Below are positions 15,220-23,885 of a DNA stretch of 26,266 nucleotides, piece after piece. Both the position numbers and the translations under genes were made by a program. Numbering within the stretch: position 1 is the stretch's first letter; each line of letters starts with the position of its first letter. Origin of the DNA: Pseudomonadota bacterium (lineage in GTDB: Bacteria; Pseudomonadota; Alphaproteobacteria; Rhizobiales; Tepidamorphaceae); the NCBI GenBank assembly GCA_023458595.1, contig JAEWYT010000211.1, positions 1 through 26,266 on the forward strand. Direction: 5' to 3'. The notes under the pieces were generated by a model. The model ran no database searches and had not been told where the DNA came from. It saw nothing but the letters and a program-made list of their open reading frames with translations.

Positions 15220-15609
15220 ATGCGTAGCGCGATGCGGCTCGCCGCGGCCATTGTTGTCTTGATTGCGTCGGTCTATCCGGCATTCGCGGCCAAGTATCCC
15301 GCGGGCGTCGAGCCGAACGACACCGCGATCGGCACGGTACTGTCCAACGACAAGGGAATGACGCTCTACACATTCGACGAGGACAAGCCGGGCGGCTCGT
15401 CGTGCTACGGCAAATGCGCCGAGAACTGGCCGCCGCTCAAGGCCCCCGCAAGCGCGGCGCCCGTGGGCGACTTCTCGATCGTCACCCGCCAGGACGGCGT
15501 CGCCCAGTGGGCCTACAAGGGCAAGCCGCTCTATCTCTGGGTCCGCGACAAGGCGCCGGGAGAAACGTCGGGCGACGGCGTGCGCGGCTGGCGCGTGGCG
15601 CGGCCCTGA
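15220..15609 (+). CDS. Secreted COG4315-type repeat protein
   Basis: This is a 129-aa exported protein. The signal peptide is about 24 residues (MRSAMRLAAAIVVLIASVYPAFAA). The mature part has the repeat signature of this family: a TLYTFDED unit, a CYGKCAENWPPL unit with two Cys, and a PLYLWVRDKAPGETSGD unit. It is probably periplasmic. Its function is unknown, though it often sits near redox or regulatory genes. The ATG at 15220 has AGGAG 7-8 bases before it and is preferred over an upstream TTG in frame. The next gene follows after 16 bases in the same direction. Confidence 0.85.
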   Translation: MRSAMRLAAAIVVLIASVYPAFAAKYPAGVEPNDTAIGTVLSNDKGMTLYTFDEDKPGGSSCYGKCAENWPPLKAPASAAPVGDFSIVTRQDGVAQWAYKGKPLYLWVRDKAPGETSGDGVRGWRVARP

Positions 15610-15625
15610 GCGCCTGCGACGCGGC

Positions 15626-17287
15626 GTGTGGTCGAGCCCGACCCTGGGAACGATACGGCTCTGGACAGGGCTGATCCTGTTCGCCTTCGTCCTCAGCCAC
15701 CTCCTGAACCATGCGCTCGGCGTCGTTTCCGTGCAAGCGCAGAACCAGGGCGTCGACATCCTGCTGTGGCCGTGGACGAACCGCGTCGGCCAGGTGGTGC
15801 TCGCCGGGGCGGCGCTGCTGCACGTATCCGTCAATCTGTACACCCTGTGGCGACGGCGCACGCTGCGGCTCAAGGCATGGGAGGCGCTCCAGTACGTCAC
15901 CGGCCTGCTGGTGCCGGTGCTGATGCTCGACCACGTGATGACGAACCGGGTCCTCGCCGATTTCTACCAGACGAACACCGACTACTACGTGGTGCAGGGC
16001 TATTTCTGGCTCGCCCATCCGTGGGTCGGCACCAAGCAGGCGATCGCCCTGCTCGTCGCCTGGACGCACGGGGCGATCGGCATCTGGCACTGGCTCAAGG
16101 TGAAGCGCTGGTTCCCGCGCGTGGAGGCGGTGATGCTCTCGCTCGCCGTGCTGATCCCCGCCCTGTCGCTCGCCGGCTTCGTGGCGGGCAGCCGCGAGAT
16201 CCTGCGCGAGGCGGCCGGCGACCCGGAGTACCTGTCCTTCCTGCTCGACGACGCCAACTGGACGCCGGAGAACCTCGCCATCGCGAGCGGCTTCTATTTC
16301 GACGGGCTGGCGATCTACGGCGCCCTGCTCGGCGCCATCGTCGTCGCCTGGGCCCTCCGGCGCACGAAGACGAGCCTCACGTCGCCGCGCGTCGTCTACG
16401 GAGACGGCCGGCAGATGGCGCTTGTGCCCGGGGCGACACTGCTCGAGACGCTGCGCGTCAACGGCATCCCGCACCCTTCCGTCTGCGGCGGGCGCGGGCG
16501 TTGCACGACCTGTCGCGTTCTGGTGCGCGAAGGCACCGATGCCCTGCCCTCCCCCGAGACCGTCGAGGCCAATGCGCTGAAGCGGATCAGCGCGCCGGAC
16601 CATGTTCGCCTCGCCTGCCAGATCCGCCCGTCCGCGCCCCTGTCGGTCGCCCCGCTTCTATCGCCCAACGCGACGGCCACCGACGGCCACCGGCCGGGAC
16701 ACCTGCTCGGCCACGAGCAGGTGGTGACCGCCGTCTTCGTCGACCTGCGCGGCTCGACGACGCTCGGCGAGGCGCGGCTGCCCTTCGATACCCTGTTCAT
16801 CCTCAACCAGTTCTTCGCCGAGATGGTCGAGGCGCTGCGGGACAGCGGCGGGCACTACGCCAGTTTCACCGGCGACGGACTGATGGCGCTCTACGGGCTG
16901 TCTGGAAGCGTCGAGGACGGCTGCCGGGCGGCACTGCGCGGGGCGGGCGAGATGCTGGAGAAGCTTCGCCTTCTCAACGAGGCCCTGCGCAACGACCTCG
17001 AGGCGCCGCTCAGGATCGGCGTCGGCATCCATACCGGCGAGGCGATCGTGGGAGAAATGGGGCCGCCCGACGCGCGGACGGTCTCGGCGATCGGCGACAC
17101 GATCAACACCGCGGCGCGGCTCGAGGGCCTCTCGAAGGAACTCGGCAAGCCGATCGTCGTGTCCAGCGACACGGTTCGTCTCGGCCGCATCGCGCTGCCC
17201 GGCATCCTGCCCGAGGAGCACGAGATCCGCGGACGGCAACAGCCGATCGCCGTCTACGGGATCGATACGGTGCCGGCCGACCTGTGA
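15626..17287 (+). CDS. Membrane-anchored [2Fe-2S] ferredoxin-adenylate/guanylate cyclase fusion
   Basis: This is a 553-aa fusion. Residues ~10-245 form a membrane domain of about six helices rich in His (H25, H29, H66, H103, H148, H155), resembling a cytochrome-b-like anchor. Residues ~255-340 are a plant-type [2Fe-2S] ferredoxin domain with C287, C293, C296 and C331. Residues ~365-550 are a class III nucleotidyl cyclase: VFVDLRGST with metal-binding D373, SFTGDG with D417, and GDTINTAARLE with N494 and R498. Redox state or haem may therefore control cyclic-nucleotide synthesis at the inner membrane. The start is a GTG at 15626 with a weak ribosome site, close behind the COG4315 gene, so the two may form an operon. 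The catalytic residues look intact. Confidence 0.9.
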   Translation: MWSSPTLGTIRLWTGLILFAFVLSHLLNHALGVVSVQAQNQGVDILLWPWTNRVGQVVLAGAALLHVSVNLYTLWRRRTLRLKAWEALQYVTGLLVPVLMLDHVMTNRVLADFYQTNTDYYVVQGYFWLAHPWVGTKQAIALLVAWTHGAIGIWHWLKVKRWFPRVEAVMLSLAVLIPALSLAGFVAGSREILREAAGDPEYLSFLLDDANWTPENLAIASGFYFDGLAIYGALLGAIVVAWALRRTKTSLTSPRVVYGDGRQMALVPGATLLETLRVNGIPHPSVCGGRGRCTTCRVLVREGTDALPSPETVEANALKRISAPDHVRLACQIRPSAPLSVAPLLSPNATATDGHRPGHLLGHEQVVTAVFVDLRGSTTLGEARLPFDTLFILNQFFAEMVEALRDSGGHYASFTGDGLMALYGLSGSVEDGCRAALRGAGEMLEKLRLLNEALRNDLEAPLRIGVGIHTGEAIVGEMGPPDARTVSAIGDTINTAARLEGLSKELGKPIVVSSDTVRLGRIALPGILPEEHEIRGRQQPIAVYGIDTVPADL

Positions 17288-17309
17288 CCGCCCGGCGGGG
17301 CGAACCGGC

Positions 17310-17579
17310 TCAGTGCAGGTTCAGCCATTCGCGGGCGGCGCGCTGGGCCTCGGCGACCTCGGCGGTCGACAGCTCGGCGGCGATCTCCTGACGGTACCGG
17401 GCGGCGCCGGGATGGCCCTTGGCGGCGGCGATGTTGAACCACTTGTGGGCGGTGACGAGGTTCGGCTCCACCGTGCGGCCGGTCGAATACATCATCCCGA
17501 GGCGGAAAAGGATGTCTCCGGTCGCGGCGCCCTGGGCCAAACCGGCCTCATCATAGTTCTGCATCTCGAAGCGGGCCAT
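17310..17579 (-). CDS. Short Sel1-like repeat protein
   Basis: This is an 89-aa protein with a Sel1/TPR-like pattern: ILFRLGMMYSTGRTVEPNLVTAHKWFNIAAAKGHPGAARYR (residues ~23-63) matches the LG.MY..G......A..W...AA..G...A consensus. The ribosome site AGGGAG lies about 7 bases before the ATG. The C-terminal helix is amphipathic. Such proteins act as protein-interaction scaffolds. It is convergent with the cyclase gene, 22 bases away. Confidence 0.8.
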   Translation of the reverse strand: MARFEMQNYDEAGLAQGAATGDILFRLGMMYSTGRTVEPNLVTAHKWFNIAAAKGHPGAARYRQEIAAELSTAEVAEAQRAAREWLNLH

Positions 17580-17942
17580 TGATCGTATCTCCCTGATCTC
17601 ACTGGTCCCTGGAACCGTTGATCGGTTCCTTCCGTCTGACGGCCTCCACCGTCGAGAGGAAAGCTTCGTCGGAGCACTTGAATCCGGCGTAAAGAACTTA
17701 GATTAATATTCGACGAAAAATCTCCCAATCCTTGGTAAATTCAGAATCCGTTAGGCACGAGAATCGCGGAATACTTCGGATTTCGTGCGAATGCGCATTT
17801 TAACTCGCCGGCAAACGTTAACCCCGCGATCACCATGGAATCAGCCGGTTCGCACCTTGCCGGCCGGTGTTGCCCCTGGCCGCGCACTCGACTAGCGTTC
17901 GGTCCGCGACGTTTGACCGGCAACCGCCAACGGAGACGGCGA
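17580..17942. other. Divergent intergenic region, no gene seen
   Basis: It separates the leftward Sel1 gene from the rightward DUF2147 gene and should hold both promoters. The middle (about 17690-17760) is AT-richer than its surroundings, which fits a promoter region, but no precise -35/-10 pair can be assigned. Confidence 0.5.
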
Positions 17943-18353
17943 ATGTTCATTCGTGGGCTGATCGGGACGCTCGGCGGCGCCCTCATGGGGGCACTCCTGG
18001 CCGCGGGCGCGGCATATGCGGACCCGGGCGGGACGTGGCTTACGCAAGGCGGCAAGGCGAAGGTGGACGTCGCGCGCTGCGGCGCCAACCTGTGCGGCAC
18101 GGTGGTCTGGCAGAAGACCCCGGGCGCCGACAAGCGCAATCCCGATCCCGCCAAGCGCGACCGCCCCGTGATCGGCATCCAGATGCTCTACGGCATGGCG
18201 CCATCCGGCCAGAACCAGTGGAGCGGCACGATCTACAATCCCGAGAACGGCAAGACCTACAACGGCAAGATGACCGTCGAAGGCAACACGCTGACGCTGT
18301 CGAGCTGCGCCGGCCTGTTCTGCGGCTCTGAGAAGTGGACCCGGTCGAACTAG
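17943..18353 (+). CDS. Secreted DUF2147 domain protein
   Basis: This is a 136-aa exported protein with a signal peptide of about 26 residues (ending GAAYA). The mature domain carries DUF2147 features: GTWLTQGGKAKVDVARCG, LCGTVVW, IGIQMLYGM, GTIYNPENGKTYNGKM and a terminal C..LFCG. Two Cys pairs could form disulfides in the periplasm. No enzymatic role is known. The ATG at 17943 has GGAGAC upstream; a longer in-frame form from 17835 lacks a signal peptide at its start and is less likely. Confidence 0.9.
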   Translation: MFIRGLIGTLGGALMGALLAAGAAYADPGGTWLTQGGKAKVDVARCGANLCGTVVWQKTPGADKRNPDPAKRDRPVIGIQMLYGMAPSGQNQWSGTIYNPENGKTYNGKMTVEGNTLTLSSCAGLFCGSEKWTRSN

Positions 18354-18367
18354 GACGGGCCAGAGGA

Positions 18368-18394
18368 ACGCGGGCGGACCGACGCCGCCCGCGT
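18368..18394. terminator. Bidirectional terminator hairpin
   Basis: Perfect 10-bp arms ACGCGGGCGG (18368-18377) and CCGCCCGCGT (18385-18394) flank a 7-base loop. It lies between convergent genes (DUF2147 and the GST). No T-tract is clear. Confidence 0.65.
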
Positions 18395-18404
18395 ACGGAA
18401 AGCC

Positions 18405-19097
18405 TCAGCGCGCGCGCTGGCCGAACAGAACCTTCTGCGCCTCCTTGTCGTCGGCGAGATTGGACCGCTTCTCCTCGCCGACCGCCATGGCCTTCTGCAC
18501 CGCCGGGCGGGCGAGCAGAGCGTCGAGCCAGCGTTTCGCGTTCGGAAACTTCGAGATGTCGACGCCCTGGCGCTCGTAGCCGCGCGTCCAGGAGACGATC
18601 GCCATGTCGGCGATCGAATAGTCGCCGGCGACGAAGTCGCGACCCTCGAGGCGCTTGTTCAGGACGCCGTAGAGCCTGTCGGCCTCGTTCTCGTAGCGCG
18701 CAATCGCGTAGGGGATCTTCTCCGGCGCGTAGTTGCGGAAATGGTGGTTCTGGCCGAGCATCGGCCCGAGCCCGCCCATCTGCCACATCAGCCATTCCTC
18801 GACCTCGACGCGGGCGCGCTCGTCGGTCGGATAGAATTTGCCGGTCTTGCGGCCGAGATACTGCAGGATCGCGCCGGACTCGAAGACCGAGATCGGCTTG
18901 CCGCCCGGTCCGTCCGGATCGACGATCGCCGGCATGCGGTTGTTCGGCGAGATCTCGAGGAACGACGGCTCGAACTGCTCACCCTTGCCGATGTTCACGT
19001 ATTTCACGTCGTAAGGGAGCCCGGCCTCCTCCAGGAAGATGGTGATCTTCCAGCCGTTCGGGGTCGGCCAGTAATAGAGTTCGATCGGCTTCGTCAT
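18405..19097 (-). CDS. Glutathione S-transferase, Nu-class (YfcG-like)
   Basis: This is a 230-aa cytosolic glutathione transferase. The thioredoxin-like N-domain (1-85) begins ELYYWPTPNGWKITIFLEEA, with the T-P-N-G-x-K motif of Nu-class enzymes such as E. coli YfcG. It continues with EFLEISPNNRMPAIVD-type glutathione-binding residues and a GAILQYLG stretch. The all-helical C-domain has DYSIADMAIVSW around 150-160 and the usual end. Nu-class members often act as disulfide-bond reductases. The start at 19097 is chosen for an AAGGAG site about 10 bases upstream; a longer in-frame form to 19244 is probably not used. YfcG versus YghU type cannot be fully separated. Confidence 0.92.
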   Translation of the reverse strand: MTKPIELYYWPTPNGWKITIFLEEAGLPYDVKYVNIGKGEQFEPSFLEISPNNRMPAIVDPDGPGGKPISVFESGAILQYLGRKTGKFYPTDERARVEVEEWLMWQMGGLGPMLGQNHHFRNYAPEKIPYAIARYENEADRLYGVLNKRLEGRDFVAGDYSIADMAIVSWTRGYERQGVDISKFPNAKRWLDALLARPAVQKAMAVGEEKRSNLADDKEAQKVLFGQRAR

Positions 19098-19203
19098 CGT
19101 CGCGACGCTCCTTCTTTGAGGCTGGAAGACCGGAGAATGCCGGCCGCGACAACATCTATCGCGGCGGCGTGCACCGGCAAGGGCGCCGGGTGCCGGAGGG
19201 AAA

Positions 19204-19590
19204 TCAGTCGCGACGGCGTCCCTTCGGCCCGGGCTCGGTTCCAACCGGCATGACGTGCGGCGGCGCGTCTTCGAGCGAGGGCGCGCGGGGCGGCCGCTTC
19301 GAGATCATCCATGCCGCCGCGACGAAGGCCGGGACGAAGCTGACGATCAGCACGACGACGGCGGCGATCCAGCCGTCGAGCGGCATATCCGGCCAGACCG
19401 AACCATGCACGGCCAGGATGCCGCCGAAGATCGCGTAGGCGACCAGCGTGAAGATCGTCGTGAACGAAAGGTAGGCGCCGAGCGGCTTGGAGGCGGGATG
19501 GCGCGTCCGTGCGACGTAGGGCACGAAGGCGACGAGCATGACGAGCCAGAGGCCGCCGAAGACGAGAGACAAGATCGTTTCGCCTTGCAT
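19204..19590 (-). CDS. Three-helix membrane protein, paralogue A
   Basis: This is a 128-aa inner-membrane protein with hydrophobic segments at about 5-25, 40-62 and 72-95. They are followed by a hydrophilic, charged and Pro-rich tail. The FVPYVARTRHP motif after the first helix and TTIFTLVAYAIFGGIL in the second recur in the next gene, marking a paralogous pair. A GAGG site precedes the ATG. No function is known. It is preceded by the second paralogue and followed by the GST gene. Confidence 0.75.
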   Translation of the reverse strand: MQGETILSLVFGGLWLVMLVAFVPYVARTRHPASKPLGAYLSFTTIFTLVAYAIFGGILAVHGSVWPDMPLDGWIAAVVVLIVSFVPAFVAAAWMISKRPPRAPSLEDAPPHVMPVGTEPGPKGRRRD

Positions 19591-19707
19591 CGATATGTCC
19601 TCGCTTCGATCCGACCCCGAGGAACGAACGCGGCCGCGCGCGCAAAGTTCCCTGCTCCGATCCGTGCCTTTTCCGCGCGTCGGCCGGCCGTGGGAAGAGC
19701 CGAAGGT

Positions 19708-20046
19708 TCAGTTCGTCTGCATGTCCTCGGCCGAGCCACCCTGCAAACGAGGTCGCGCCACGTACCAGTTTGCTGCAAGGAACCCCGGCAATAGTGCTAC
19801 GATCATCACGACGAACGGAGCCACGAGTCCGGTTTCGAGCAAACCCGGAAAAAAGCGGTCCGAAAGATACGTCACAACAAAGAAAATAGCAGACGACACT
19901 ATCGTCAACACAGCGACGAACAGCAAATATGCGGTCGTCTGATGGAGATCCGCGTGCCGTCGTCGCATGACGTAGGGATGAAGGGCAATGATGGCGCTCA
20001 GTAGCAGCCCGGCGTACATCACTGCAACAACCGATGTAGTCTGCAT
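19708..20046 (-). CDS. Three-helix membrane protein, paralogue B
   Basis: This is a 112-aa inner-membrane protein. Three hydrophobic segments (about 5-23, 38-58 and 72-95) have the same spacing as paralogue A and share the motif HPYVMRRRH and the AYLLF..VLT.VSSAIFF stretch. The start at 20046 has a perfect AGGAGG ribosome site and is chosen over a longer frame to 20094. Function unknown; the pair may be a tandem duplication. Confidence 0.75.
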   Translation of the reverse strand: MQTTSVVAVMYAGLLLSAIIALHPYVMRRRHADLHQTTAYLLFVAVLTIVSSAIFFVVTYLSDRFFPGLLETGLVAPFVVMIVALLPGFLAANWYVARPRLQGGSAEDMQTN

Positions 20047-20556
20047 TTCTGCCTCCTGATCAGTCGTTCTTCCATAAGTCAGTTTATGCTCCAACCCGAT
20101 AAGGCGCCAATTAGTATTACCTGATTTCGATTTTCATCCTTACCGATTTGTTGATTGCCTGCGGGCGGGCCCTGCCGGGACCGGCGGCGATGATCTCTTC
20201 GACGATCTTCCCGATAGCCCCGCATCGGTGACCGGCGTCATGCCCGGCCCCCTCGACGACCGTGCCGAGATCGTCGGCCTTTCCGAGAAGGGCGCAGCGT
20301 TGCGCGGACCGACGATCCCGCACCGCACGCCGGATATCCGGTTCGAACGGGAAGGGTGGCAAGCCGGACGCTCCAACAGACTGCCGGCCGCCCCTTAAGT
20401 ATATTTTCTTGTCCTGCATACTTTCTTCTTTAGTAAAATTGCATTTATCAGATACTTATTCGATTATTATTCCATAACGGTTCCCAATATGGTAGATATA
20501 CACGAAAAACAAGCTTTTAAATTTAATATTTCATTTTCCGGAGAGGAGGTTCGGAC
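20047..20556. other. Intergenic region, possible gene remnant, no gene supported
   Basis: About 510 bases separate the membrane paralogue from the peroxidase. The part at ~20150-20400 is GC-rich and open in several frames, but none has a convincing start, ribosome site or recognisable product, so it may be decayed coding DNA. The last ~150 bases are strongly AT-rich and should contain the peroxidase promoter. Confidence 0.45.
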
Positions 20557-21969
20557 ATGTCCGCAGGTGAACACCATGGCATGATGCCCTTGGCTGGCCT
20601 TGCCAAATACTGTCGTATCAGCCACCCCAACCAGCCGCGCGAGGACCGTTTCGGTCGAATGTTCCCCCAACTGCCGCCGAGCTACGTGCCCCAGTCGGCG
20701 CTCGCCGAGGTCGGCAGGGCCGGCGGACCGCTCGACTCCGGCAGCGCCAAGAAGAAGACGACGAGCGTTCCGGTTGGGATGGTCTTCTTCGGCCAGTTCG
20801 TCGACCACGACATCACGCTCGACGCGTCGTCCAGCTTCGCCCAGGTCGTCGCCGACGCCGGCACGGTCACGAACGTCCGCACGCCAACGCTCGATCTCGA
20901 CTGCATCTACGGACTGGGACCAGAAGCGCAGCCCTATCTATACAGCCAGACGGCTCCGTTCGGCGGCGCCAAGCTGCTGACGGGTGCCGACAGCGGCGCG
21001 GGAGGGCTCGCCGACAGCGATCTGCTGCGCGCCCCGAACGGCCGCGCGATCATTGGAGACCCGCGCAACGACGAAAACCGGATCATCAGCCAGATGCAAC
21101 TCGCCATGATCCGCTTCCACAACCACGTCTGCGAAACGCTCAACGCTGAACAAGGCCTGAGCGGCAGCGAACTCTACGAAGCGGCGCGCGAGCAGACGAC
21201 CTGGCACTATCAGTGGTGCGTCGTCCGCGATTTCCTCTCCGTCATGTGCGGGAAACCTGTGGTCGAACGGATTCTCGCGTGCGGCCGGGACTATTACTGC
21301 GGCGGAGTCCCCTACATTCCGGTCGAGTTCTCGGTGGCCGCCTACCGCTTCGGGCACTCCATGGTCCCCATGAAGATACAGACCCAGAAGAACGGCCAGA
21401 AGCACGAGTTGTTCGGCCCGATCCTCGGCAGCGGCTTCTCGCCGCTCGCCGACGCGAAGGGCGTCGTCGACTTTCACAAGCTCTTCTTCACCCCGGCGGG
21501 CCGTACCGTCGAGCGCGCCGACAAGCTCGACACCAAACTGGTCTCGATCCTTCTTGCGCTGCCGTTCATCCAGCCACCGGCGGAGGCGTCGCTCGCCGTG
21601 CGAAACCTCATGCGCGGCAACGTCTTCCTCCTGCCCGGCGGCGACAAGGTCGCCCATCACATGGGCCGCGACGCCGGCGAGATCGACACGGTCGCCGACA
21701 AGATCGAGGCCATCGGGGGGATCGGCCGCGAAGGGATCCCGCTGTGGCTCTACGTGTTGGCGGAGGCCGAACGCATCGGTCGGGAAGATCCCGACGGCGG
21801 CTTCAAGAAGGGCGAAGGGTTGGGGCCCGTCGGCGCCCGGATCGTCGCGGAGACGATCATCGGGCTCCTCGAGTACGACGAGCGGTCGTTTCTCGGCGCC
21901 AACCGCAATTGGGTGCCGCGCCCGGATTGGGATACCGTCGGCAAGATGCTGACTGTCGCCCAGCCGTAA
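20557..21969 (+). CDS. Animal-type haem peroxidase
   Basis: This is a 470-aa member of the peroxidase-cyclooxygenase superfamily. The distal motif GQFVDHD (79-85) has Q80 and distal H84. A catalytic Arg is expected in MIRFHNHV (around R186). The proximal His is H267 in AYRFGHSMV. The DPRNDEN segment (about 168-174) is family-typical. It would use hydrogen peroxide to oxidise halides or organic substrates through haem. No N-terminal signal peptide is seen, so it may be cytosolic or exported by another route. A GAGGAGG-type ribosome site precedes the ATG. Bacterial members are less common and their roles are mostly open. Confidence 0.92.
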   Translation: MSAGEHHGMMPLAGLAKYCRISHPNQPREDRFGRMFPQLPPSYVPQSALAEVGRAGGPLDSGSAKKKTTSVPVGMVFFGQFVDHDITLDASSSFAQVVADAGTVTNVRTPTLDLDCIYGLGPEAQPYLYSQTAPFGGAKLLTGADSGAGGLADSDLLRAPNGRAIIGDPRNDENRIISQMQLAMIRFHNHVCETLNAEQGLSGSELYEAAREQTTWHYQWCVVRDFLSVMCGKPVVERILACGRDYYCGGVPYIPVEFSVAAYRFGHSMVPMKIQTQKNGQKHELFGPILGSGFSPLADAKGVVDFHKLFFTPAGRTVERADKLDTKLVSILLALPFIQPPAEASLAVRNLMRGNVFLLPGGDKVAHHMGRDAGEIDTVADKIEAIGGIGREGIPLWLYVLAEAERIGREDPDGGFKKGEGLGPVGARIVAETIIGLLEYDERSFLGANRNWVPRPDWDTVGKMLTVAQP

Positions 21970-21978
21970 CCGAAAGGG

Positions 21979-22005
21979 GCGGGGCGAGTGAAAAACTCTC
22001 CCCGC
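21979..22005. terminator. Hairpin between convergent peroxidase and gatB
   Basis: Arms at 21979-21988 and 21996-22005 pair at 9 of 10 positions around the loop TGAAAAA. The position between two converging genes fits a bidirectional terminator. Confidence 0.6.
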
Positions 22006-22024
22006 GCTTTCTCCCCGACCGGTC

Positions 22025-23506
22025 TCAGTCGATCCCGAGCTTCTTCTTCACGAGTTCGTTGACGGCCTGCGGATTGGCCTTGCCGGCGGTCGCCTTCATG
22101 ACCTGGCCGACGAACCAGCCGGCCATGTTGGGCTTGGCCCGGGCCTGCTCGGCCTTGTCGGGATTGGCGGCGATCACCTCGTCGACGGCCTTCTCGATGG
22201 CGCCGGTGTCGGTGACCTGCTTCATGCCGCGCGCCTCGACGATCTCGCGCGGGTCGCCGCCTTCGGCGAAGACGATCTCGAACAGGTCCTTGGCGATCTT
22301 GCCGGAGATCACCTGCTCGCCGATCAGGTCGACGATCGCGCCGAGCTGGCCGGCCGAGACTGGGCTCTCGTCGATGCTTTTCCCCGCCTTGTTCAGCGCG
22401 CCGAGCAGGTCGTTGATGACCCAGTTCGCCGCCATCTTGGCGTCGCGGCCGGCGGCGACCTTCTCGAAATAGTCGGCCGTCTCGCGCTCGGCGACGAGGA
22501 TGCTCGCGTCGTAGGGCGTCAGGCCGAAATCGGAGATCAGGCGCGCCTTCTTGTCGTCCGGCAGCTCGGGCAGGCCGGCGGCGATGGCGTCCACCCATCC
22601 TTGAGTCAGTTCAAGCGGCAGCAGGTCGGGATCGGGGAAGTAGCGGTAGTCGTGCGCCTCTTCCTTCGAGCGCATCGAGCGCGTCTCGCCGTTCTTCGGG
22701 TCGAACAGGCGGGTTTCCTGGTCGATCTTGCCGCCTTCCTCGAGGATATCGATCTGGCGGCGCGCCTCGTGTTCGATCGCCTGGCCGATGAAGCGGATCG
22801 AGTTGACGTTCTTGATCTCGCAGCGCGTGCCGAGGGGCTCGCCGGGCCTGCGGACCGAGACGTTGACGTCGGCACGCAGCGACCCTTCCTCCATGTTGCC
22901 GTCGCAGGTGCCAAGATAGCGCAGGATCGAGCGCAGCTTGGTCACGTAGGCGCGCGCCTCTTCCGACGAGCGGATATCGGGCCTGGAGACGATCTCCATC
23001 AGCGCGACGCCCGAGCGGTTGAGGTCGACGTAGGATTTCGTCGGATGCTGGTCGTGCAGGCTCTTGCCCGCGTCCTGCTCGAGATGGATGCGCTCGATGC
23101 CGACCGTGATCTGCTCGCCGTCGGGCAGATCGACGAGGACGACGCCCTCGCCCACAACCGGATGCTTGTACTGGGAGATCTGGTAGCCCTGCGGCAGGTC
23201 GGGATAGAAGTAGTTCTTGCGGTCGAAGACGCTCTTCAGATTGATCTCGGCCTTCAGCCCGAGCCCGGTGCGCACCGCCTGCTCGACGCAGAACTCGTTG
23301 ATGACCGGCAGCATGCCCGGCATCGCCGCGTCGACGAGGGAGACGTGCGAGTTCGGCTCGCCGCCGAATTCGGTGGAGGCGCCGGAGAACAGCTTGGAGT
23401 TCGAGGAGACCTGGGCGTGGATCTCCATGCCGATCACCACCTCCCAGGGGCCCGTCATGCCCTGTATGAGCTTCGATTTGGCGGCCTCGCGCACAACTTC
23501 GTTCAT
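22025..23506 (-). CDS. gatB: Asp-tRNA(Asn)/Glu-tRNA(Gln) amidotransferase subunit B
   Basis: This is a 493-aa protein. With GatA and GatC it converts misacylated Glu-tRNA(Gln) or Asp-tRNA(Asn) to the amide form. GatB binds and phosphorylates the tRNA-linked acid. Family motifs include IGMEIHAQ (25-32), YPDLPQGYQISQYK (101-114), NRSGVALMEIVS, a SLRADVNVSVR stretch, RYFPDPDLLPL and the C-terminal YqeY-like tail (PNMAGWFVGQVMKATAGKANP). Length and motifs are complete. The ATG at 23506 is chosen; a GTG at 23515 is possible. No gatA or gatC is nearby. Confidence 0.97.
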   Translation of the reverse strand: MNEVVREAAKSKLIQGMTGPWEVVIGMEIHAQVSSNSKLFSGASTEFGGEPNSHVSLVDAAMPGMLPVINEFCVEQAVRTGLGLKAEINLKSVFDRKNYFYPDLPQGYQISQYKHPVVGEGVVLVDLPDGEQITVGIERIHLEQDAGKSLHDQHPTKSYVDLNRSGVALMEIVSRPDIRSSEEARAYVTKLRSILRYLGTCDGNMEEGSLRADVNVSVRRPGEPLGTRCEIKNVNSIRFIGQAIEHEARRQIDILEEGGKIDQETRLFDPKNGETRSMRSKEEAHDYRYFPDPDLLPLELTQGWVDAIAAGLPELPDDKKARLISDFGLTPYDASILVAERETADYFEKVAAGRDAKMAANWVINDLLGALNKAGKSIDESPVSAGQLGAIVDLIGEQVISGKIAKDLFEIVFAEGGDPREIVEARGMKQVTDTGAIEKAVDEVIAANPDKAEQARAKPNMAGWFVGQVMKATAGKANPQAVNELVKKKLGID

Positions 23507-23631
23507 CGTTCGCACGTCCGTTTGATGGCTTTCCAGGTCCTTCTAATACAGTTGAGCGGAGATTGGGAGTATGCGCGCGGCTCGTTGGTCCCGCGACCGT
23601 TCCGGCCCAGGTTTCAAGATACCTGCGGGGC

Positions 23632-23693
23632 GCGGGCGCTCGCGGGAGCACCAATGCGGGTAGTCCGAAAACGGTGCTCCTGCGAGCGCCCGC
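23632..23693. repeat. Long inverted repeat, 21-base arms with one mismatch
   Basis: Arms 23632-23652 and 23673-23693 are inverse complements at 20 of 21 positions around a 20-base spacer. It may act as a strong transcript hairpin or as a repetitive palindromic element. Confidence 0.65.
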
Positions 23694-23799
23694 CGCGGCG
23701 ACTTTTGGACACTCGAACCGCCTGCCGTCGATCTGCGCGCTTCGCCGTTGCGCCCCGGACTGCCCGGGGCCTGACGCGCGAGGCGGCACCCGACGTTGT

Positions 23800-23819
23800 C
23801 GTGCCGTTAGGCCGGCACG
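23800..23819. repeat. Short inverted repeat
   Basis: CGTGCCG (23800-23806) and CGGCACG (23813-23819) pair perfectly around a 6-base loop. It is the second of three hairpins between gatB and the DUF262 gene. Confidence 0.5.
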
Positions 23820-23860
23820 GCCCCGCCGTAGTACGGGACTGGCGATCCGCCACCTCCCCG

Positions 23861-23885
23861 GTGCCTCGTCCCGACGACGAGGCAC
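23861..23885. repeat. Perfect 10-bp inverted repeat
   Basis: GTGCCTCGTC (23861-23870) and GACGAGGCAC (23876-23885) pair perfectly around the loop CCGAC. It may end transcripts of the leftward DUF262 gene or be part of a repeat family. Confidence 0.55.

Noticed and set aside
15628..17391. 587-codon plus-strand ORF overlapping the cyclase
   Set aside because: It has Arg/Ala/Pro-rich composition in another frame; the cyclase frame carries all the domain motifs.
20117..20419. Minus-strand ORF of 100 codons in the peroxidase upstream region
   Set aside because: No ribosome site, no known family, and several frames are equally open; treated as possible decayed DNA.
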